Below are positions 1-6,935 of a stretch of 9,742 nt of DNA, piece after piece. The translations under genes and the position numbers were made by a program. Numbering within the stretch: position 1 is the stretch's first letter; each line of letters opens with the position of its first letter. This DNA is from an uncultured Johnsonella sp. (lineage in GTDB: Bacteria; Bacillota; Clostridia; Lachnospirales; Lachnospiraceae). Under the pieces are notes generated by a model. That model did not search any database. It was given only the letters and a program-made list of their open reading frames with translations, and was not told where the DNA came from. The stretch spans positions 1 through 9,742 of the forward strand of contig CAJPUK010000086.1 of the NCBI GenBank assembly GCA_905373785.1. Direction: 5' to 3'.

Positions 1-280
1 GATAAGAAAGAAAACACGCCGCAAGCAAAGGAAGACGGCACTGAAAAAGAAGTCGGCAAAGCAGAAGGCAATGAGGCAAAAAAAGAGCCCGATAAGAAAG
101 AAAACACGCCGCAAGCAAAGGAAGACGGCACTGAAAAAGAAGTCGACAAAGCAGAAGGCAATGAGGCAAAAAAAGAGCCCGATAAGAAAGAAAACATGCC
201 GCAAACAAAGGAAGACGGCACTGAAAAAGAAGTCGACAAAGCAGAAGACAATGAGGCAAAAAAAGAGCCTGATAAGAAAG
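1..280 (+). repeat. 90-bp in-frame tandem repeat, three copies plus a short partial copy
   Basis: Copies lie at 1-90, 91-180 and 181-270, and the first 10 bases of a fourth at 271-280 before the sequence diverges. Copies 1 and 2 differ at one base (56 versus 146); copies 2 and 3 differ at four (197, 205, 248, 270). Each copy is exactly 30 codons in the transpeptidase frame, starting DKKENTPQ and ending NEAKKEP, rich in Lys and Glu. The array is cut by the left edge, so the total copy number is unknown. Near-identity at the DNA level suggests recent expansion and a length that may vary between strains. Confidence 0.95.
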
Positions 281-1755
281 CTGAAGAAGTAAAAGCCGAT
301 GAGCTTAAGGAGGCAACAAACAATAACTTGGAAAGTGTTGCACAAAGCGAGACTACCGGCAAAGAGGATGTAGAAAATAAGAAAAGAAAATCTAAAACAA
401 TAAAGATATATGCCGCATCAATTGTGGGTCTGGGACTTGCCGTAGTTTATTTCGGAGGAGTACACTACTTTAAGAAGAGATTTTTGCCTAATACCACTAT
501 TAATTATACAGATGCAAGTTATGAAACTATTGATGCCCTAGATGAAGAATTACAAAAACCGATAAGCAACTATAGTCTTGAGATAATTGCAAGAGAAGGT
601 GAGAAGCATGTAATAAGGGCAAAGGACGTAGATCTTCGCTATAAACTGGATAAGTCTATATATTCTATTTTAGAAAATCAGGAAGTCTATAAATGGCCGA
701 TATACTTATTCAAGAAGAATCCTCATAAGGTAGCGGTTACTGTGGATTTAGATAATGCTAAGCTGGAATATATATTATCCGGCTACAACTGTCTTACAGA
801 AGCAAGCTTTAAAGAAGCAAGAGATGCATACATAGCAAGTTACAGTAATGCAAGCGGTTATGTGATAGAAAAAGAATACGACGGAACAAGAATAGATATT
901 GATAAGGCAAAGGCGAAAATAAAATCTTCCTTGACACAACTTGGACTTACAGAAGACCTTGATGCGGACGGTTTGTATGGCTTTGCAAAGATTAAAGAAG
1001 ATGATGCTAAGCTTTTATCTGCACAGGATGTACTTAATAAACATGCGGCGACGGTTATAAGTTATGCCGGCGGAGCGGTGCTTAACGGCGAGCGTATAAG
1101 TCAGTGGCTGGGTGTAGATGAAGAAGGTAATCTTATACTGGATGAAGGCGGTATCAGAGTTTTTGTTGATGAACTGGCAGAAAGGTATGATACCTTGGGA
1201 AAGCCGAGGATTTTTAAGACTACCGATTCCAGAGAGGTTGAGATACCTGCTAAGAAATACGGATGGCAGGTAGATAAAGAGGGTGAATTTCAAGCTATCA
1301 GAGCCTCTATACTGGCAGGTGAGCAGGTAGAACGAGAACCGCTGTTCTCATCAAGAGCCGTATCACTTGAGGGTAACGACTTCGGTAATACCTATGTGGA
1401 AATAGACCTCGGCAATCAAAAACTTTACTATTATGTAGATGGGCAACTTACACTCACTTCGGATATTGTAAGCGGTGCACTGTGGGGAGGAAGAAAGACT
1501 CCTCCGGGCCTTTATAAGGTGAATTATAAAGCGAGAAATGTAGTCTTAAGAGGTCCGAATTACGCAGCTCCGGTAAGGTATTGGATGCCGTTTAACGGAG
1601 GTATAGGTATGCATGATGCGAACTGGCGTTCAAGCTTCGGCGGTGGTATATATAAGTCCGGAGGTTCACACGGCTGTATAAATATGCCGAGCTCTTCCGC
1701 AAAGGCATTGTATGATATTATAAATAAAGACTGCCCTGTAATATGTTACTATTGA
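1..1755 (+). CDS. Membrane-anchored L,D-transpeptidase (YkuD family), 5' end outside window
   Basis: The frame is open from base 1, so the gene begins upstream; 584 residues are visible. Layout in window numbering: three 30-residue Lys/Glu-rich repeats (1-90), more charged linker to about 130, one membrane helix (about 136-157) preceded by KKRKSK, then a long extracellular part. The basic flank before the helix predicts an inside N-terminus, placing the repeats in the cytosol. Residues about 290-405 resemble the PG_binding_4 domain that often precedes YkuD in clostridial enzymes. The C-terminal 120 residues are a YkuD catalytic domain: MHDANW (His 538), then about 18 residues later SHGCIN with catalytic Cys 559. 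Family role: 3-3 crosslinking of peptidoglycan or attachment to it, on the outer face of the membrane. The ATG at 196 exists only because one repeat copy has ATG where the others have ACG, so it is not taken as the start. A terminator follows. The family call is firm; the exact substrate is unknown. Confidence 0.93.
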   Translation, partial: DKKENTPQAKEDGTEKEVGKAEGNEAKKEPDKKENTPQAKEDGTEKEVDKAEGNEAKKEPDKKENMPQTKEDGTEKEVDKAEDNEAKKEPDKKAEEVKADELKEATNNNLESVAQSETTGKEDVENKKRKSKTIKIYAASIVGLGLAVVYFGGVHYFKKRFLPNTTINYTDASYETIDALDEELQKPISNYSLEIIAREGEKHVIRAKDVDLRYKLDKSIYSILENQEVYKWPIYLFKKNPHKVAVTVDLDNAKLEYILSGYNCLTEASFKEARDAYIASYSNASGYVIEKEYDGTRIDIDKAKAKIKSSLTQLGLTEDLDADGLYGFAKIKEDDAKLLSAQDVLNKHAATVISYAGGAVLNGERISQWLGVDEEGNLILDEGGIRVFVDELAERYDTLGKPRIFKTTDSREVEIPAKKYGWQVDKEGEFQAIRASILAGEQVEREPLFSSRAVSLEGNDFGNTYVEIDLGNQKLYYYVDGQLTLTSDIVSGALWGGRKTPPGLYKVNYKARNVVLRGPNYAAPVRYWMPFNGGIGMHDANWRSSFGGGIYKSGGSHGCINMPSSSAKALYDIINKDCPVICYY

Positions 1756-1798
1756 TCGGAAACACTTGTTTTATGAACTCGTTGCATGGAGAATTAGT

Positions 1799-1835
1799 AA
1801 GTGCCGACAGCTAACTGATAGCTGTCGGCACTTTT
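1799..1835 (+). terminator. Intrinsic terminator of the transpeptidase gene
   Basis: A perfect 15-bp stem (1799-1813 with 1819-1833, left arm AAGTGCCGACAGCTA) closes a 5-nt loop (ACTGA). It runs into TTTT followed by G and more T-rich sequence. It begins 43 nt after the transpeptidase stop codon and separates that gene from the regulator. The opposite strand lacks a good U-tract, so it should act mainly rightward. Confidence 0.9.
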
Positions 1836-1923
1836 GTTATTATCGCTGTTTAATTGTTTATGTTGCTACCCTCTACAAATCTTTAAAATCCTTATACTTT
1901 ACTTAACAATATTATTTATGCTA

Positions 1924-1952
1924 TAGACAAAAATAATAATACATGCTATACT
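1924..1952 (+). promoter_or_regulatory. Promoter of the TetR-family regulator (possibly of the whole efflux operon)
   Basis: A TAGACA -35 (1924-1929, 5 of 6 to consensus) is spaced 17 bp from a TATACT -10 (1947-1952). The -10 is extended by an upstream TG at 1944-1945. Transcription would start near 1959, a few bases before the palindromic operator, which fits repression by a bound dimer. The assignment rests on sequence only. Confidence 0.7.
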
Positions 1953-1962
1953 TCGGACAAAA

Positions 1963-1982
1963 CAAACCGACCGGTCGGTTTG
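1963..1982 (+). promoter_or_regulatory. Palindromic TetR-family operator
   Basis: CAAACCGACCGGTCGGTTTG is a perfect 20-bp inverted repeat centred between 1972 and 1973. Its ACCGACCGGTCGGT core is a common operator type for TetR/AcrR-family repressors of efflux genes. It lies just after the predicted transcription start and ends 20 bp before the regulator's ATG, so autorepression by the adjacent protein is the simplest reading. I see no second copy of the core in the window. Confidence 0.85.
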
Positions 1983-1990
1983 CGAAAAAA

Positions 1991-1996
1991 AGGAGG
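1991..1996 (+). promoter_or_regulatory. Ribosome binding site that decides the regulator start
   Basis: AGGAGG lies 6 nt before the ATG at 2003. The in-frame ATG at 1943 overlaps the predicted -10 element and has no comparable site, so translation should begin at 2003. Confidence 0.85.
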
Positions 1997-2002
1997 AAGT
2001 CT

Positions 2003-2641
2003 ATGTCAAGGCGATATAATGCACAGGAAAGCAGGGAACTTATTATAGGAGCTGCGGAAAAACTTTTTTTTGAAAAGGGCTTTGACAAAGTAAGTATGAG
2101 GGATATATCAGAGGAGGCAAAACTTTCAAAGGGGGCGATATACCATCATTACAAGTCGAAGGATGAGATAATAAAAGAAATTATAAATAAATATGTGGAA
2201 TTACAGAGAAGTATATTGGTTGATCTGATCCATAAAACGGACGGTTACAAAGGAAGAGAAAAGATAATATACCTTATGGATAATATCGTAGATATGGTTG
2301 AAAATAAATTCAAGAATTTAGACGTAGATGAATATCAATGTATAAAAAGTCTGGATATGATTTATATGTATTTAAAAAATAACATAAATTATGATGCTCC
2401 CATGCTTGCGGATATAATAGAAATCGGTAATAAGGACGGCTCGTTAAATGTAGAAAAACCGCTTGAATGTGCGGAAACATTTTTAATGCTTATAAATATA
2501 TGGCTGGATCCGGGTGTGATTCCCTATCCCAAAGAAAGAAGACTTGAAAAATTCAAGTTCTTACAAGATTTAATGAAGAAATTAGGCTGTGATGTCATCA
2601 CAGATAATTTTATAGAAAAAATGCTTGAATATATGCACTAA
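2003..2641 (+). CDS. TetR/AcrR-family transcriptional repressor
   Basis: A 212-residue protein of usual length for the family. The N-terminal DNA-binding domain (about 10-57) carries the hallmark helix-turn-helix, S31-MRDISEEAKLSKGAIYHHY-KSKDE, very close to family consensus. The remaining 150 residues are a divergent, helical ligand-binding and dimerisation domain whose inducer cannot be read from sequence. The start at 2003 is chosen because AGGAGG precedes it, while an upstream in-frame ATG lies inside the promoter. A perfect palindrome between promoter and start codon points to autoregulation. The downstream efflux genes on the same strand are the likely targets, either by read-through or through a site not recognised in the 2642-2827 gap. 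Efflux-linked repressors of this family usually respond to toxic or amphipathic compounds exported by the pump; that part is inference. Confidence 0.92.
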   Translation: MSRRYNAQESRELIIGAAEKLFFEKGFDKVSMRDISEEAKLSKGAIYHHYKSKDEIIKEIINKYVELQRSILVDLIHKTDGYKGREKIIYLMDNIVDMVENKFKNLDVDEYQCIKSLDMIYMYLKNNINYDAPMLADIIEIGNKDGSLNVEKPLECAETFLMLINIWLDPGVIPYPKERRLEKFKFLQDLMKKLGCDVITDNFIEKMLEYMH

Positions 2642-2767
2642 TGTAATGTATCGTTGATATTTAATTAAAATCGGAAGCATTAAATCAAAGTTCAGTTCTC
2701 TTTATTATATAGTGTTACGATATATCAACAAAGTAGTAATAAGGCTGGATATTAATGATACATTGCA
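2642..2767. repeat. Long inverted repeat between the regulator and the efflux operon
   Basis: Arm 2642-2660 (TGTAATGTATCGTTGATAT) pairs with 2749-2767 (ATATTAATGATACATTGCA) along all 19 positions as RNA, 16 Watson-Crick and 3 G-U. The intervening sequence is 88 nt. A third related element, ATATCAAC at 2722-2729, can pair with GTTGATAT at 2653-2660, so two mutually exclusive foldings exist. No U-tract follows the outer stem, so it is not a standard terminator. It starts immediately after the regulator stop codon. It could be a structured leader of the efflux mRNA, paired binding sites for a regulator, or a small mobile repeat. The rest of the gap to 2827 holds only weak -10-like strings (TATAAA 2782-2787, TATAGA 2790-2795) without a well-spaced -35, and a poor AAAAAGGA ribosome site. 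Confidence 0.6.
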
Positions 2768-2827
2768 CCGGATCAAGCGACTATAAAAATATAGATACCA
2801 ATTAAAACGAAAGGTAAAAAGGAATAT

Positions 2828-3877
2828 ATGAAAAAGGGAGTTGTTATCAGTTTAAGTATAGTAGCAATATTAATTGCTATTGTGGCATACAGATTCTTAA
2901 GTACAAAACAGGCAAAGACGGAGGTTTATGTACCTACTGTTGAGACTGCACATGTAGAAAATAAGGATATAGTACTGTATACGAGTCAAATAGCTACAGT
3001 GGAGGCGGCAGAAAGTGTACATATATACCCTCAAATGTCAGGGGAGATATTGACACTGAATAAGAAGCTCGGAGACAGGGTAGAGCAGGGAGAGGAACTT
3101 GCAAGCATAAAGGCGGATACCTTGGAAGGGCTTAAAATACAAATGGATCAGGCAAGAATAGGTATGCAGGATGCACAGACCAACTACACAAGAACCAAGG
3201 CATTATTTGATGCTGCCGGAGTATCACAGCAGGTTTTGGATCAGGCGGCTTCAGCAAGTGAAAATGCAAAACTTGCTTATACGGCAGCTAAAACACAGTA
3301 TGATATACAAAAGTCCTACAGTGTTATAAAGGCTCCTATAGCGGGAACTGTGGAAAAGGTGGGAATAGAAGTACACAATATTGTTTCACCCCAGGTTGAG
3401 GCATTTATAGTAACCGCAGACGGAGGTCTTACCGCCAAATTCGGTATTACTTCTGATAGCAAAGAAGTACTTAATGTAGGAGATGAAGTAACGATTAAGG
3501 CTACAGGCGGTGATGTTAAAGCACACATAAGTGAGATTTCCAATACTATATCCGCTACTACCGGACTTTATGATGTAAAGGCAGGTATAGATGAGGGAGC
3601 CAATCTAAGCGTAAATTCCAAAGTAAAGGTAAGTCTTATAGATAAGCAGGCACAGGGAGTAAAGGTGATACCTATCTCGGCTGTAAACTTTTCCAAGGAA
3701 AAGCCCTACATTTACCTCTACAAAGACGGTAAGGCTGTAAAAACAGAGGTGGAAATAGGAATTTATGATTCGGACTTTGCAGAACTTAAATCTGAACTTG
3801 GCGCTGAAGATGAAGTTATAACTACATGGAGCAGTGAGCTTTATGACGGTGCGGAAGTTGCGAAAAAGCAGCAGTAA
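2828..3877 (+). CDS. RND efflux periplasmic-adaptor-type membrane fusion protein (HlyD/AcrA family)
   Basis: A 349-residue adaptor that links an RND pump to its partner outside the membrane. Residues 4-24 are an uncleaved-looking membrane anchor; there is no lipobox Cys, unlike AcrA. The two halves of the lipoyl-like domain are at about 60-95 (YPQMSGEI...GDRVEQGEEL) and 165-190 (IKAPIAGTVEKVGI). They flank an alpha-helical hairpin at about 98-162. Beta-barrel and membrane-proximal domains follow, about 195-349. The hairpin holds R122, L126 and S133, spaced exactly as the RLS motif of AcrA (R128, L132, S139) that contacts TolC. It is first in a tight run with the permease and two TolC-like genes; its stop codon TAA is part of the next gene's ribosome site. 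The ATG follows AAAAAGGA by 4 nt, a modest site. Confidence 0.93.
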   Translation: MKKGVVISLSIVAILIAIVAYRFLSTKQAKTEVYVPTVETAHVENKDIVLYTSQIATVEAAESVHIYPQMSGEILTLNKKLGDRVEQGEELASIKADTLEGLKIQMDQARIGMQDAQTNYTRTKALFDAAGVSQQVLDQAASASENAKLAYTAAKTQYDIQKSYSVIKAPIAGTVEKVGIEVHNIVSPQVEAFIVTADGGLTAKFGITSDSKEVLNVGDEVTIKATGGDVKAHISEISNTISATTGLYDVKAGIDEGANLSVNSKVKVSLIDKQAQGVKVIPISAVNFSKEKPYIYLYKDGKAVKTEVEIGIYDSDFAELKSELGAEDEVITTWSSELYDGAEVAKKQQ

Positions 3878-3886
3878 GGAGATAGA

Positions 3887-6800
3887 ATGCTTAAGTTAAC
3901 AAAATTTGCCTTAAAAAGACCGGTAACTTTAATACTGGCACTGGTTACTATATTCTTCTTCGGATTTCAAGCGGTAATAGGAGCTAAGCAGGAACTTATG
4001 CCTGAGATGAACTTTCCCATGCTCGTAATATCAACGGTATATCAAGGTGCGGCTCCGGAGGATGTAACGGAACTTGTAACAAAGAAGATAGAAGATTCCA
4101 TAGCTACTTTAAGCGGTGTGGAAGATATATATTCCATGTCAAGACAGAATGTATCCTTTATACAGATACAGTACAAGTACGGAACCAACATGGATACTGC
4201 TTACCTTGAGCTTAAAAAGGTACTTGACAAGGCGAAATCTTCATTGCCCGATAAGGTGGATGATCCCAATATAATAGAAATCAATATGAATATGCAGGCT
4301 TCCATGCAGCTTATAGTAGGTGGAGGAACCGATAAAAATTTATATAACTATGTTGAAGATACTATAGTTCCGGAGCTGCAAAAAATAGCTGCGGTAGCGC
4401 AAGTCGATATAACCGGAGGGCGTAAAAACTATACAAAAATAGAACTTATACCTGAAAAACTTGCACAATACAAACTTAATATGCAAAGCATATCCGATAT
4501 TATAAGTTCAGCCGACTTTTCCGTACCGGCAGGTACCGCAGAGTTCGGAAGACAGGAGCTTAATGTCAATATATCCGCCGACTATAAGGATACCGAGAAA
4601 ATAAAAAATATAGTCATACCGCTTGCAAGCAAAGAAGTAATACATCTTTCAGACATAGCAAATGTGTATAACACGCTTGACAAGACAAGTTCTTTAAGCA
4701 GATATAACGGAGAAGATGTAATAAGCCTTTCCATACAAAAGCAGCAAAGTGCCTCTGCGGTAGAGCTTTCATCCGAGGTAAAAGCGGCAATAGACAGCTT
4801 AAAGGCTCAAAACAGTAATCTTTCCGTAGATATAATTTATGACAGTGCGGATGATATAAGAGCTGCTATAAAGAGTGTATTTGAAACCTTGATCATGGCG
4901 GTAATTCTTTCAATGATAGTACTTTTTGCATTCTTCGGAAATGTAAAAGCCTCTCTTATAGTAGGAAGCTCCATACCGGTATCGGTACTTATGGCACTTA
5001 CTATGATGGGAGCTGCGGGCTTCGGTATGAATGTCATATCCATAGGAGGTCTCAGCCTTGGTGTAGGTATGATAGTGGACTCTTCCATAGTAGTAATAGA
5101 AAGCTGTTTCAGAGCAAAAGAAGGCAGAAGTTTTTATGAGGCGGCTGTAGAAGGTACAAGGATAGTACTTGCCTCTATAATAGGTTCTACAGTAACGACC
5201 TGTGTCGTATTTTTGCCGCTGGCACTGCTTAAAGGTTTGGCAGGACAGATATTCAGCCAACTCGGTTTTACTATAGTCTTTTGTATGGTGTCTTCACTTA
5301 TAGCGGCAGCCATGATAGTTCCTTTACTTTTTGTATTCTTAAGACCTAGGGAAAGAGAAAAAAGTCCGGCAGTACATGTAATGAACTTTTTACAAAACGG
5401 ATATAGGAAGATAGTAAGAGGAACTATACCGAGAAAGTTTTTGGTTATATTTATAGCGGTAGTACTTCTTGTTTTATCATTCTTTATGGCAGGGCAGCTT
5501 GGAATGGAGCTTGTACCTGAAGAAGACAAGGGAATTATTCAGATATCTGCCAAGGTTCAACCGGGAATTAATATAGAGAGTGCAGATAAGGTAGCGGTTC
5601 AGATAGAAGATATAGTGAAAGAAGAAAAGGATGTAGAAAAGTATCAGCTTAATTATACTGCTGCAAGTACTTCTATAAATTCAGACCTAGGTATGAATAT
5701 GACTGTGCATCTTAAGAAAAAAAGAGCGAAAAGCACTTATACCGTAATAGATGAATTCAAGAAAAAGATGTCAAACATAAGTGATGCCGCCATAACAGTT
5801 AAACTTTATGCTGATAGCGGTGGTATGAGAAGTGGAGGTGCGGTAAGTATAAACCTTGTAAGTACGGATTATAAAGCACTGAAATATAAGGTGGATGATA
5901 TAGTTGAGCTTTTAAGAAAAGAAACTTATCTTGAAAATGTGCATTCAGATGCGGAAAATGCAGCCTCAACCGTCAATATAGATGTGGATCCGGTAAAGGC
6001 ACAGGCTCTTGGCTTAAGTCCCTCAGCCATAGGCGGAATGGTATATCAAAATATATCAGGCTCTACAGTTATGAAGTACTCAAAAGATCACTCCGTAATA
6101 GAAGTAAAACTTGAGTATCCGGAAAATGAATACAAGGATGTGGAGAGTGTTTCAAATATGATGATCTCTACACCTACAGGGGCACAGGTACCGCTTTCCG
6201 ATATTGCAAGTATTAAGTTTGTGGATGAGGCGTCCATGATAGTAAGGCAAAATAAGACCTACAGAGTGGTTATAAGCGCAAATATCGTAAGCGGATTTAA
6301 GGGGGATGCTCAAAAGCTGGCTGATGCGGTTGTGGATAACGCCGGTCTTCCAAGTAATATCAGCAGAACCAACAGTGCCTATACCAAGATGCTCGGAAAG
6401 GAAATCAATTCTTTACTTAATGCACTCTTAACAGCTATATTCCTTATATTTATAGTTATGGCTATGCAGTTTGAGTCACCGAGATTTTCATTTATGGTAA
6501 TGTTTACAATACCGTTTTCATTAATAGGAGCCTTCGGACTTTTGTATTTTAGCGGTGTTAAGATCAATATGACAGCCATGGTAGGACTTTTGATGCTTGT
6601 AGGTACTGTAGTTAACAACGGAATCCTGTATATTGATACCGTAAACCAGTACAGGGAAGATATGGATGTGGATACTGCACTTGTAGAAGCAGGTGCTACA
6701 AGACTCAGACCTATACTTATGACTACACTTACCACGGTACTTTCCATGCTTCCGCTGGCATTTGCATACGGAGATTCAGGAAAGAACCTGCAAGGTCTTG

Positions 6801-6928
6801 CACTGGTCAATGTAGGAGGACTTATGGCATCAACTCTTCTGTCACTTATTATGCTTCCTACACTTTATAAGATGATAGACAGAAAGAGGAAAAAGCGTAT
6901 CAAAGAGGCTCTTGAAAGAGAAGGATAG
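3887..6928 (+). CDS. RND-family efflux permease (AcrB/SwrC-like, HAE type)
   Basis: A 1013-residue inner-membrane pump, close to the family's usual 1000-1050. It has the twofold RND layout: helix 1 (about 12-31), large extracytoplasmic loop, helices 2-6 (about 333-486), helix 7 (about 517-536), second large loop, helices 8-12 (about 841-994). Conserved elements include the N-terminal PEMNFPMLVIST and GAAPEDV stretch, GMIVDSSIVVIES in helix 4, and RLRPILMTTLTT at the start of helix 11. The AcrB proton-relay pair Asp407-Asp408 corresponds to D398-S399, and Lys940 to N910 (VVNNGIL). Such replacements also occur in Gram-positive SwrC-like pumps. The start is preceded by TAAGGAG (3875-3881), which overlaps the adaptor stop. 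Substrates cannot be read from sequence; the TetR gene suggests a drug or other toxic amphiphile rather than metal export. Confidence 0.95.
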   Translation: MLKLTKFALKRPVTLILALVTIFFFGFQAVIGAKQELMPEMNFPMLVISTVYQGAAPEDVTELVTKKIEDSIATLSGVEDIYSMSRQNVSFIQIQYKYGTNMDTAYLELKKVLDKAKSSLPDKVDDPNIIEINMNMQASMQLIVGGGTDKNLYNYVEDTIVPELQKIAAVAQVDITGGRKNYTKIELIPEKLAQYKLNMQSISDIISSADFSVPAGTAEFGRQELNVNISADYKDTEKIKNIVIPLASKEVIHLSDIANVYNTLDKTSSLSRYNGEDVISLSIQKQQSASAVELSSEVKAAIDSLKAQNSNLSVDIIYDSADDIRAAIKSVFETLIMAVILSMIVLFAFFGNVKASLIVGSSIPVSVLMALTMMGAAGFGMNVISIGGLSLGVGMIVDSSIVVIESCFRAKEGRSFYEAAVEGTRIVLASIIGSTVTTCVVFLPLALLKGLAGQIFSQLGFTIVFCMVSSLIAAAMIVPLLFVFLRPREREKSPAVHVMNFLQNGYRKIVRGTIPRKFLVIFIAVVLLVLSFFMAGQLGMELVPEEDKGIIQISAKVQPGINIESADKVAVQIEDIVKEEKDVEKYQLNYTAASTSINSDLGMNMTVHLKKKRAKSTYTVIDEFKKKMSNISDAAITVKLYADSGGMRSGGAVSINLVSTDYKALKYKVDDIVELLRKETYLENVHSDAENAASTVNIDVDPVKAQALGLSPSAIGGMVYQNISGSTVMKYSKDHSVIEVKLEYPENEYKDVESVSNMMISTPTGAQVPLSDIASIKFVDEASMIVRQNKTYRVVISANIVSGFKGDAQKLADAVVDNAGLPSNISRTNSAYTKMLGKEINSLLNALLTAIFLIFIVMAMQFESPRFSFMVMFTIPFSLIGAFGLLYFSGVKINMTAMVGLLMLVGTVVNNGILYIDTVNQYREDMDVDTALVEAGATRLRPILMTTLTTVLSMLPLAFAYGDSGKNLQGLALVNVGGLMASTLLSLIMLPTLYKMIDRKRKKRIKEALEREG

Positions 6929-6935
6929 GTGAAAT

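Noticed and set aside
196..198. ATG as the start of the transpeptidase
   Set aside because: The codon is ACG in the two preceding repeat copies, and the frame stays open to base 1 with the same repeat protein, so the true start is upstream of the window.
71..292. A 73-codon open frame rich in Lys/Arg over the repeats
   Set aside because: It is the +2-frame reading of the same 90-bp repeats. The transpeptidase frame runs through the whole stretch and continues into a conserved enzyme, and this frame ends soon after the repeats.
1943..1945. Upstream in-frame ATG for the TetR-family gene
   Set aside because: It overlaps the predicted extended -10 promoter element, lacks a ribosome site and would translate the operator. 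The ATG at 2003 has AGGAGG and gives a normal TetR N-terminus.
4837..5529. Overlapping minus-strand open frames within the permease gene (also 1015-1293, 3316-3543, 6379-6810, 7923-8132, 8768-9064)
   Set aside because: Each is antisense to a strongly conserved coding frame, has low-complexity or Cys/Ser/Thr-heavy composition expected of a complement reading, and no own ribosome site was seen.
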